NCBI GenBank assembly: GCA_039619475.1
Contig: CM077115.1
Location: forward strand, 510,094,815 to 510,158,814
DNA length: 64,000 nt
Reading direction: 5' to 3'
Origin: Icerya purchasi
Taxonomy: Eukaryota > Arthropoda > Insecta > Hemiptera > Monophlebidae
Shown here piece after piece: positions 22,703 through 31,861 of this stretch. A program made the position numbers and the translations under genes. The notes under the pieces are model-generated. The model had not been told where the DNA came from, made no database searches, and saw only the letters and a list, made by a program, of their open reading frames with translations. Numbering within the stretch: the first letter of the stretch is position 1; each line of letters begins with the position of its first letter.

Positions 22703-24052
22703 AGGCTAGAGAACGAAATATGACTTTGTATATGACTTTTGTAGACGTTAAAAAGGCATTCGATACAGTTAATAGAAATACGATATGGCGATGTCTAAAG
22801 ATAGCCGGATGTTCACCAACATTTGTTTCAATTGTAAAGCAACTACATGAAGGCATGGAGAGTGCAGTTATTTGCGATACCGAAGTGTCAGATCCTTTTC
22901 TGGTAACTACCGGGGTAAGACAAGGGTGCGTGCTCGCGCCGTCACTGTTCAACCTTTATATGGGAATGATTTTCGTAATATACAAACAAAAAAAATTGAA
23001 CAAATAGGTATTAAAATAAAATATCGTTTTGACCACGGAGGATTGTACAACCGACAAAGGTTTAATCCAAACAGCAAAACGGAAGTGTTTGTATTGCAAA
23101 ATCTACAGTATGCAAATGACTGTGTCATACTGTGTGAAGACCCTGCAGAATTACAAAGCGCGCTAAATCATCTATGTATGAAACGTATCGGGATTTTCGA
23201 CTAGCTACTAATACAAGCAAAACTGAAGTAATGATAATAAATGGCGCGGAGAAAAACATCTACCTGAACGGAGTGAAGCTAAAAATCGTCAAAAACTTCA
23301 AATATCTTGCAAGCATAATTGGCGACGATAGTGAACCGGATGAGGAGGTCAAGCATAGAATAAAAAATGCAATGGCTGCTTATAATAAGCTAGCGCAACG
23401 AGTATTTAGAAACAAAAAGACCTGAATATCGATACTAAGTTAAAAGTTTACGGAACAGTAATATTATCAACAATGCTCTACAACAATAGTTAGACATGGC
23501 CAATTAGAAGCAATAAAATTAGAAAACTAGACATCTGTCTGATGAGGATGCTCCGGCAAATACTAAGAATAACATGGAAAGATAAGATTTCGAACGAAAG
23601 AATTCTGCTGATGGCAAATTGTAAATCAATCGAACAGTGTTTAACCAAAGCTCAACTAAGATAAAGTGGCTATGTTATACGAATGGATAAAAACTGCATA
23701 CCGAAGCGCTTATTGTATGGCGTATTAAGCACGGGCAAAAGATACCGTGGAAGACCAAACTGCGATATAAGGATGTCCTATCAAACATCATTAAAAAAAA
23801 AGCGGCATCAATCCAAGGACAAACAAGTCCTGGGAGAAATATGCGATGGGCAGAATAGAATGGAAAAAGTTTACTGATGTAATGGCAAATCTAACAAGTG
23901 TCTATGTTTCCAGTAAACATACAACAAAGGCAAGGAGAAATAAATTAAGCCAATTTCAATGCGCCCAATGCAGCTATGTATCCAGATATAAAATTTCCCA
24001 TTTATTACATTTTTTCCATTATTTCAAATTATTCAGGAAATATTTCATTTGA
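22703..24052 (+). mobile_element. LINE reverse transcriptase with C-terminal zinc finger (RTE-like), dead
   Basis: Reads FVDVKKAFDTVNRNTIW (first catalytic Asp), TGVRQGCVLAPSLFNLY (about 22908), then after a frameshift LQYANDCVILCED, where YAND replaces YADD (about 23105). It continues with NTSKTEVMIIN, FKYLASIIGDDSE, and a tail with KRLLYGVLSTGKRYRGRPN (about 23690). The end holds QCAQCSYVSRYKISHLLHFF, a C2H2-like knuckle seen at the C-terminus of this element type in insects. Multiple frameshifts and the YAND change make it inactive. The upstream endonuclease is absent, and the 3' tail is not evident. Confidence 0.85.
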
Positions 24053-24059
24053 CGAAAAA

Positions 24060-25440
24060 ATTAGAGCCTTATGTACTTGAAAATAAAAAAACTGATCTTT
24101 ATTACATTTCGTAGGCTTTGAATACCTTAGATAAACATTCTTTCAGCAATTCCAAAACAAAACAAAAAAAAAGAAATCATTGCAGAATTTAGATACCACG
24201 AAAGAAAACGCGGGTTATTATTAATTTTCATTGGTAGGAAAACGCATTATGATCAATAAAACTCTTCAAAACGAAATAGTGGAATACATTGCTGAAACTA
24301 TTCGAATAATGCAAAACATTAAAGAAAGGAAAAATTTGATTTCATCGTACATGATAAAACGACATATGTTAATGCCGCAGAATAAATCTTATTTTCTATC
24401 AGATACGTACTGACAAATTTATCACAAAAAAAGCATTTTTTTGGGATTCTTAGAACTAATGTCTGAATGACTGGAGTGTCAAGAAAATCATCAATGTAGA
24501 CTTAGAAAACTAGAGTGAACCGTGAATATGTTTGCGTACACTGTCGGGAAATTTAATGTCGTCCAAGCTCTTATACTAGTTCTGTATTTCTTAACTATCC
24601 ATACTCAGTGCTTTAGCTATTCCTTAAATTAAATCTTGCGAATTGTCTGCTGTTAAAAATATGCCTTTTTAAGTAAGTAACTTAAATATGTACGAGCAAA
24701 TTCATATAAGAAACATATTGCTCGAATTATAAAAATTCTACACGTACTATGTTTTATTTACGATCAGTTATCGAGATCTATGTATTTCACTGACAACTTA
24801 TTCGGATACTTCCGAGACTCCTATTATAAAAGAATTGAATTTTTATAACACTTACAACTCATTTATAACAGGCGGTGCATTTACTCATTAATGGCGGACT
24901 TTACATTCGACTGAGTCGTATAATTATTCACTTTTATTTGAGCCATCCGTTCGTCGGCAATTAAGCGGCTCGCAACTCAAATTCTTTAAATGAATACGCT
25001 AAGCAATTTTTATTTTGTCAATGTACGACTATAACATTGATTACGTCACTTTCTTTGTCTGATTACGTTATATTTCAGATTAACTTGGTATTTCCGATCT
25101 GGTAAATAACAGTCGCGAAAAAGTCCAGAACGCAAACAGAATAAAGAAAAAAAAATGAAAAAACCAAGTGTCGAAGACCACTTCGTGGAACAAACAGAAG
25201 TGATTAAACACTTTAGCGTGTGTCAAGTGCCGATTTCCCCATCGAAGTAACACAATACTTACATGACTGACTTTTACAGTCGAATTTTTCAGTGCGCGTA
25301 TAATTTAGAAAATTATTTAATTCAACTTCGCAGTACGTAAAGTGGCGCGTAAAGTACCTACATTACATAACAGAAATTCCGACTGTTGCAACAATTCTCA
25401 GATAATAAACGACACACTTATATGCAACAGTATCCATTAC
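24060..25440. other. AT-rich intergenic DNA
   Basis: No exon, transposon end or RNA gene was recognised. The 60-codon frame at 24231-24413 has no domain resemblance. Confidence 0.4.
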
Positions 25441-25442
<2 letters not shown>

Positions 25443-25474
<32 letters not shown>

Positions 25475-27300
25475 TCAGTCGTGTTGTCCGTTTGCGGACA
25501 TCGTAATCAACTATCATGAACCAGTGGATCGAACGACCAACTGACGCCATTTTTCTCCGCTGTTAATAATTTTCATTAGTTCTGATAGAGAAAAATCTAT
25601 GACAGATGTAACATGACATCTAAGAATCTCATCAGTGGTTGCCCTCGACTCCTTTTTCCATTGACTTTTCCTTGTATGAGAATTCATTTTAATCCGTTCC
25701 GTCTCATGACATGTCCAAAGAACTTTAAGCTCTTATTAACGTGGGCAATAATCGTGTCATCGGCTCTGTGCGTAGTTGCTTTAAGATTGATAATCTATCC
25801 TGCCCAAGATATTCACAGCATGCGCCTATAGCAAGTCATTTTAAAAGCTTCGATTTTTCAGCGTTATACCGCTGTTATACTGAAAAACTCTGAACCGTAA
25901 CGAAATATTGAGTGTGTCAGCGATTCCATCAATCTTTTCTTCACTTGGTATTTTATTTGATGGTCCTTCCATATTTTTGTAAGTTTGTCTAGAGCGTTTT
26001 TGGCTATGCCTATTCTTCGTTTTATTTCTGCCTTACAGCTTCCATCATTGGTTATACGAGCGCTAAGGTATGTGATTCTAGATTTCGTATCAATACCGGT
26101 TACTGAGGTAAGTTTTCCTGATAATTTATGCGCTCTGTCAACCGTCATTATTGTGCATTTTGATCATCGGTTTAATGCGAGATTAGCTTTCCGGCTAAAA
26201 TTTTTAATCCGGTCTAATAAAGTTGCCAGTTCTTTTTCGTCAGCAACGATTGTGCCATCGGCGTAGCGTAAGTTATTTATTTTCCTAACGCCGGTGTTGA
26301 CTCCTCCTTCCCACTTTTCGGTTAACTGGGGCATGATCCATTCGCTGTATATATTGAATAATATAGGGGATAGGATGCATCCTTGTCTGACCTCTGCTTC
26401 CGTTTTGAAACTTTCAGATATTTCATTCTCTATTATAACACGGACGCCATTATTTGCATATAAGTTTTTGATTAGTATAATTAGATGTACCGGGACGCTC
26501 ATTTCGTTAAGGACTACTACCCATAGCGTACTCCAGTGCACTCTGTCGAACGCTTTGGTATAATCCAAAGAAAAAGAACAGAATATTGTCGGAACGTTGT
26601 GTTCATAGGCTTTTTCGATTATCTGTCTGATATTAAGAAGTTGCTCACGCGTTCCTTTCCCGAGAATAAAGCCGGTTTGTTCTTCTGGTATTTATGATAA
26701 CAAATATGTCTTTAATCGTCCCATTATTATATACAGTAAAATTTTACTCGCATGACTGATTAGAGCAATTAATCTGTAATTGCTGAAGTCTTATTTGTTT
26801 CCTTTTTTATTATATACTAGGATGTACACCGATTCTATCCAGTCTTTCGGCTATTCGTTATTTCCTCAAATTTTTATTGCACATTTGATGTACTATATCA
26901 ATATATGTTTTTCTACGCTTGATTTGAACATTTCTGCTACTATCGCATCATATTCTGTCGACTTATTGTTTTTTAGTTTATTTACTGCATTTTCGATTTC
27001 TGCGCAGAGGATAGGCAGTTCTTGAATGATACTTGGGAATAGTTGGTTCTTTGTGTATGTGTCCAGTTTTGATGCGCCATTAATTTTTGACAGTATTCGC
27101 GCCACTTTTTAGCAATTGAAATATTTATCTACGATGGGCTTTCCATTTTGATTACTTATAGCCACATGCCTTATTTGAAAATCTTTGCTTAAGCATGGTA
27201 CTTCCTTAACGAGATCCCTCGTTTCATTATTTCGAGTATCGCCTTTGTAGTCTACTGGTGTACCTATTCCTATATACACCAGTGTCTTTGGATAATGATC
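25443..27300 (-). mobile_element. RTE-like LINE, long but dead copy with GA-repeat tail
   Basis: On the - strand, from about 27300 downward, it reads the linker before the reverse transcriptase (ENAVNKLKNNKSTEYDAIVA), the TGFILGKGTREQLLNIRQII segment in a shifted frame, DYTKAFDRVHWSTLW, VRQGCILSPILFNIYSEWIM, LRYADGT (YADG for YADD), the thumb with ITYLSARITNDG, then CYRRMLRISW and LKFFGHVMRRNGLK-ILIQGKVNGKRSRGQP. The copy ends in a GA/CT repeat at 25445-25473, taken as its 3' tail. Stops and frameshifts throughout. It is the most complete RTE-like copy in the window, but still lacks the endonuclease. Confidence 0.85.
25445..25473. repeat. (CT)14 microsatellite, the tail of the minus-strand LINE
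   Basis: A perfect CT run at the 3' end of the LINE at 25443-27300; read on that strand it is (GA)n. Confidence 0.9.
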
Positions 27301-27381
27301 CTAACCGTCAGACCAGCGGGGTTCTAGTGAGGGGTTAGCGGTGTAAGGTTTTTGACTGCGACATAGTTGTACGATATATGC

Positions 27382-27385
<4 letters not shown>

Positions 27386-27414
<29 letters not shown>

Positions 27415-28176
27415 GAGCATGTCGGCTAAGGACGTTACTCACTTCAACGGTATGATGGTATTAATAATTATAAAGGAAAAATATTACAAATGGAACATAC
27501 GAAAGAAGCTAACAAAGGAATAACCAAAGGAGACGGAAAAGAAAGGATGCTGTGAGCGCTGTAGGGCGTAGGGAGGCCAAGACGCAAAAGACCGGAATAC
27601 AGTATCGCGCGTTCTGAAGAAATGGAAGGACATTCAAGGAAAATGTGGTTCGCATCACAAACGAAGTTTGCTTCTAACGGATCAAATGGACAAAGAGGAG
27701 ACTGAGTAATGGAGAAACGAAAGAGCGAAGCAGGAAGCAAGCTGTGGTTTAACCGAAGTCTAATTATGGATGAAATAGTTGACCGCCTCATGTTGGGGAA
27801 ATCAACAAACCACGGAAAAAGAGGAGGAGTGGGTTGTATGGATAAGTAAAAGGAAGCAGGATTGGAAAAAGAAGAAGGATAGAGATCAGACCAACAGTCA
27901 CGATGGCAACGCGAGGAAAGAGTAAGAAGACTTTGAGCTGGGAAATGCCTAATAAAGCGACCGTTTAAAGCAGCCGAACGTGCCAACGAGTCGACTAACT
28001 CGTTGCCCGAAATTCCACAATGACTAGGAATCCACAATAGATCAATACGGACAGAACGGGAATGAAATAGATGTGAAATTAAGGAACGTATGTGAAGCAC
28101 GATAGGATCAGCGGATGGTTTAGGAAAGGGAGTAGCAATGGCTTGTAAAACGCCTTTTGAATCAGAAGATAAGAGA
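27386..28176 (-). mobile_element. LINE fragment: RNase H end plus C-terminal region, poly(A)-tailed (family L1, copy d)
   Basis: An unusually well kept frame of 210 codons on the - strand (27468-28100). It holds the last RNase H motif, RIDLLWIPSHCGISGNELVD, then PWFVDFPNMRRSTISSIIRL, a VCDANHIFLECPSISSERA motif and a leucine-rich end. Just upstream, SSDSKGVLQA (about 28160) is the preceding RNase H motif. The 29-base poly(T) at 27386-27414 is its poly(A) tail, preceded on that strand by CCTTAGCCGACATGCTC, which resembles the sequence before the tail of the 9.8-kb copy. 5'-truncated at about 28176. Probably the youngest copy of the family here. Confidence 0.9.
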
Positions 28177-28179
28177 AAT

Positions 28180-28435
28180 AGTCAGTTCCTCAGTCTGTCC
28201 ATCCGCGTCCTCGTATCTTGTCTGTTACTACTGGAATCGCCTGCTAGAAACTTTCCACCAGTAGCCGCTCTTGGTTCGCGGCTTCTTATTGGTTATTCGT
28301 GTCTAACCAGTATATCTTCTGGTCATTCCACTATCCACAACCCGTGGACGCGCCCGATTCCAGTTAGAGCTACGAATCCTAGAGAGATACAGAGTGCCTC
28401 CCTGCGGGGATTACTGTCTAGCGCCAATTAATAAT
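28180..28435. other. GC-richer island between two LINE fragments
   Basis: About 250 bp of clearly higher GC, with many CpG-containing words, in an AT-rich setting. Contains an inverted pair TTACTACTGG ... CCAGTAG (about 28226-28264). No domain was recognised in any frame. It might be an old exon or element fragment, or regulatory DNA. Confidence 0.35.
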
Positions 28436-28659
28436 AGTTATTCACTATACCGAAAACGTGTAGCGATAAAAATGCAAAATTTTTTTCTTCTTAAATTACA
28501 CACGAAATTCACTTAAAAGAAATATGGACGGTTCAAAAGAAAATCGTTCAACTGCCTATATGAAGATCTGCTTTATGAACAACTCTGTACATGAAATAGC
28601 TTAAAACGTTTAGTTCGGAAAAATCATTAAAAAGTACCGTATAAAATTGTCATCTGCAA

Positions 28660-29280
28660 TCATTCCTCTCCGCATTCAATTAATATTGATTTGTTACGGG
28701 TGCCTAATCTCTCGTGTAATGGATAATGAAATAGCGGATTTTCTGGTCCGAGTTGTTGAGAAAATTCCAGGCTAAAATCAGATCCGACGTTTATTTTTTG
28801 TTTTTTTCTAATAAACGATCCTTTTACCTGCATGTTCAAGTTTATTCTCCTAACCGTGGTTTCAACGATTTTCTTTTGGTTCGTCGTTCTGCTGTCGTTT
28901 CTATTATTCGCCTGCGCATCAACAATATTCTACTGTCTTCTACCTCTTGTTTTGCCCTTACGTCTTCTCCATGTTGTTCTCTTCATCTGAACCATAAAGC
29001 TTTCTGCGACTCTGACCATGACCTTTTGGATGTCCCTCTCTTTTGACGGAACCTTCCGCTTTTTTTTATTCTCAAATGCTAGTTCTTGGGCTACCTCATA
29101 TTGTGCCCCTTTCGTTCTGTCATTTCCATCATTATCCATCATTCCCCGTCTTAGTTGTTTAATTTCGTCAATATCTGACTGAATTTCTTTTTAGTTAATG
29201 TTCTCCCTTCCGCATTTCTTCTAAGATTCTCAGTTATATGTTCCTCCTTCCACACACTCGCAAAAACAAAAAAAAAAGGA
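28660..29280 (+). mobile_element. LINE fragment: RNase H end plus C-terminal region (family L1, copy e)
   Basis: Reads INIDLLRVPNLS, then NEIADFLVRV after a frameshift, then FYLHVQ, FLLVRRSAVVSIIRLRINNILL, CDSDHDLLDVPLF. These match, in the same order, the motifs of copies at 9.8, 18.5, 21.4 and 27.4 kb. A short A-rich run at 29264-29278 may be the degraded tail. Confidence 0.7.
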
Positions 29281-29552
29281 TCCGGTTTGCTGTCACGTAT
29301 CAATTCGTTTTACACAGAAAAGACGAAACGATTAGAACCTTAAATTGTAAAAAGAAAGTACAGAACTGAACAAATAGAAGTGGAAAATAATATCAACGAT
29401 GGATCTCCTCGTAAATATATCTCTTTGGTTAACTAGAAATTGAATAGTAACGAAAATTATTGGAAAATGTGATCTAAAAGTTTATCAAAAAAGTGAAAAA
29501 AAGTGCAGCAGTTAACTCACTACGCTATAGTTCGGAACATGGTGCATTCAGA

Positions 29553-29597
29553 AATAATAAAGGCGAGATTCATTCTGCAATCTCGTCTTTATTATCC
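29553..29597. repeat. Hairpin, 17-bp stem
   Basis: ATAATAAAGGCGAGATT and AATCTCGTCTTTATTAT pair with one G-T in the stem around an 8-base loop. An outer GTGCATT / AATGCAC pair may extend the fold. No hairpin precursor or terminator role can be claimed. Confidence 0.7.
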
Positions 29598-29706
29598 TTT
29601 TTTTGCGCATGTATTAAGGATAAAGGTTAATGCACTTTACAAAATTATATAGATTAATTACAACGTAATTCTTAGGCTACCCCCCTCGAAAAAATGTCCC
29701 AAAAAA

Positions 29707-29840
29707 ATGTTCCAATTTTATGTAACGCTAAATGTCCCAATTTTATGTAACGCTAAATGCCCCAATTTTATGTAACGCTAAATGTCCCAATTTTATGTAA
29801 CGCTAAATGTCCCAGAAAAATGTCCCAATTTTATGTAACG
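29707..29840. repeat. 25-bp minisatellite, four full units plus a partial
   Basis: Units of ATGTCCCAATTTTATGTAACGCTAA start at 29707, 29732, 29757 and 29782; the fifth carries an insertion (29807-29840). The same ATGTAACG words run on into repeat family A copy 2 directly downstream, so the minisatellite probably grew from that element's own sequence. Confidence 0.92.
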
Positions 29841-29889
29841 TTTGTTATATTTTGTAGGATTTTTGTTATTGTTATTTAAAAAATGTCAC

Positions 29890-30148
29890 AATTTTATGTA
29901 ATGAAATATGTAACGAAAAATGTAACGAAAAAATGTCTTAATTTTATATAACCAAAGTTAAATGTTAGAATAGGATTTTTGTGGTTATTTTATTTTTTGT
30001 GTGTGTTGATGCCAGTAAGAATTACGTTGTAAATTTTGATCATTTTATACAAAGTATAGAAGAGAAAGAGACAGAAATGAAAGCAAGAGGGGTCAAGGGG
30101 CACAGCCCCTTGCGAGGCCAAAGTGGCCGAGTTATATATATATTATAT
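29890..30148 (+). repeat. Interspersed repeat family A, copy 2
   Basis: Aligns with 4411-4665, including GATGCCAGTAAGAATTACG, the segment with GAAGAGAAAGAGACAGAAAT, the perfect CAAGGGGC-ACA-GCCCCTTG hairpin (about 30094-30112) and the final TA run. It differs from copy 1 at only a modest number of positions, and its upstream side has been amplified into the 25-bp minisatellite. Confidence 0.75.
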
Positions 30149-31240
30149 ATTAACTTCGAAACCGTAGATTGCTAAAGCTACAGTGGGCACGAATTCGAAC
30201 GATCGTTCTCACATGTTTGTTAGAACAATTAAAACATAGAATGTTACGGGCATATGGCTACTTAAATGTATCGAAACTAACCACTCTCGTAACATTCAAC
30301 GTATTTCAATTTTGTGACGAACAGAGCGACCGTTCGTCAAAATTCGCGTACTCTGTAACTGTATAATTATTCATAAAATATAAATTGTAATTTTTTTTTT
30401 TTTAATCTTTATTTTCATAAGCTTTTGGCACCGTTTATATTTCAGTAATTCGAAAAGCTGGACGGCAAGTGAAAAATGTAGCGTGAAGCAACTGCCGCTT
30501 TCTCAGTTATTTTCTTCAATGCCTTTGATTTCGTTTTATCGTTTAATTCAATAATTCCAGACAAAACCTATCAGTGAGGTACACGACGAATTAGCACGAA
30601 TACGGGGACTAATGTAATAAAATTCCAAGCGGGAAATACTAGGTAACTTTTTTCCGCGATATTAACTAAACTGCCTGTAATCTATTTAAAAAATATCGAT
30701 AGCGATTATTAAAAATTTGCCCGTCTTATATTTTGTTGTAAAGGGCAGATTTAGCTGGAAAAACACTCGAAATCTTTTCATTATTATACGTTTAGCGCAG
30801 GAAAATGGAATATCCGCAGAATTCCAGTTAATAATTCCAGATCATCACTTTCAATGAGGCCAGAGAAATTGCACAGTTTGCATACTGACGAAAGTTCCAG
30901 GTAACGCTTTCTACCGGCGTAATTTCATTAGCGTGCCGACAATATCGAAATACAATATTTATACTTCTAGAGACCGATCTGGAACAGTTTTTGCTCTAAA
31001 AGTTATCTCTGGGTTCGTCCAGTTTATCATTTAATACTACGAAACATATTTCCGATTCTTCATAAAAATATAGTAATATTTGGGGAAAATACTATCGCTT
31101 TTCACGGTAAGAATGTAAATCAAGAAAGGCGGTGCGTTTGCGTAACTTTTTTATGTAATCACAATAAGAACGCTGAAAAGTAAATAATTTTCAACAGTTG
31201 TAACATTGAAACGGGAAAAAAAAACCGTCGCCAATTTAAG
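30149..31240. other. Intergenic, upstream of INO1
   Basis: No gene or element recognised. A poly(T) run lies at 30391-30403. The proximal part may hold INO1 regulatory DNA but no conserved block can be judged from one sequence. Confidence 0.35.
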
Positions 31241-31254
31241 GGGCAGCAATCGAG

Positions 31255-31260
31255 CACGTG
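31255..31260. promoter_or_regulatory. CACGTG E-box upstream of INO1
   Basis: A perfect palindromic E-box about 415 bases upstream of the proposed INO1 start site, bound in animals by bHLH-zip factors such as Myc/Max or SREBP. A CCAAT word lies just before it (31231-31235). Occurrence by chance cannot be excluded. Confidence 0.25.
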
Positions 31261-31605
31261 GCTCCTCCGAGTTACACAACTGAAGTTTAATTAATAATGC
31301 AAAAATAATAATACGAAATAGTATTGATCACAATGCGGGCGATGATAATGATAATAGTTACATTATTTTTTAGAACAAGTGGAAACCGAATAATACAAAC
31401 GGCCAGACAATGAAAATGAAGGAAAACGCCAATCATATTATACAATAAGTACAAACATATGTAACACCATAGAGATAATACAGGAAGAGCGAAAGCGGAA
31501 AGAGAAGCATGAAGTGGAAGACGAGGCTTTTAGAAACAGTTTTACACCACCGATGAGGAACAAAGTCATTTAACGGTCAAATGTTATCTTTACACCGCAA
31601 TAGGA

Positions 31606-31620
31606 CAAGTGCAACACTTG
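31606..31620. promoter_or_regulatory. Inverted repeat CAAGTG-CAA-CACTTG just upstream of the INO1 TATA box
   Basis: Perfect 6-bp inverted repeat with a 3-base spacer, ending 24 bases before the TATA box. CAAGTG/CACTTG is the core bound by NK2-class homeodomain proteins and is also a non-canonical E-box. Its position in the core promoter makes a regulatory role plausible but unproven. Confidence 0.3.
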
Positions 31621-31643
31621 GAATTCGTGAGCATCGGGTAAAG

Positions 31644-31680
31644 TATAAAAGAAGATCGTAACTTCACCTAAACATCATTC
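31644..31680 (+). promoter_or_regulatory. INO1 core promoter: TATA box and initiator-like sequence
   Basis: TATAAAA at 31644-31650 is followed by TCATTC at 31675-31680, close to the insect initiator consensus TCAKTY. The A at 31677 is 33 bases after the first T of the TATA box, the usual spacing. This predicts a 5' untranslated region of about 71 bases with no upstream ATG, ending at the CACCATGG start. Confidence 0.6.
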
Positions 31681-31747
31681 GAAAGTGCCGCATCTACCTG
31701 AAGAAACCTTCGTTGCTCTACTCGAAAATTTTGTGATTTTCTTCACC

Positions 31748-31861
31748 ATGGTTTCTAACGTAAAAGTCTTCAGTCCAAATGTTAAATACACCGACAAGTA
31801 TATACAAACTAATTACGATTATTCCATTTCGCACGTGAAAGAAGAAAACGGTTCGATCAAC
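31748..31861 (+). CDS. Inos: INO1 coding exon 1
   Basis: Encodes residues 1-38, starting [19 protein letters not shown], the variable N-terminus. Ends in phase 0 at a consensus GTAAGT donor. The frame stays open for 63 bases upstream but contains no earlier ATG. Confidence 0.95.

Noticed and set aside
27468..28100. 210-codon minus-strand frame as a host gene
   Set aside because: RNase H WIPSH-G-GNE motif, poly(A) tail and four sibling copies in the window show it is a LINE remnant.
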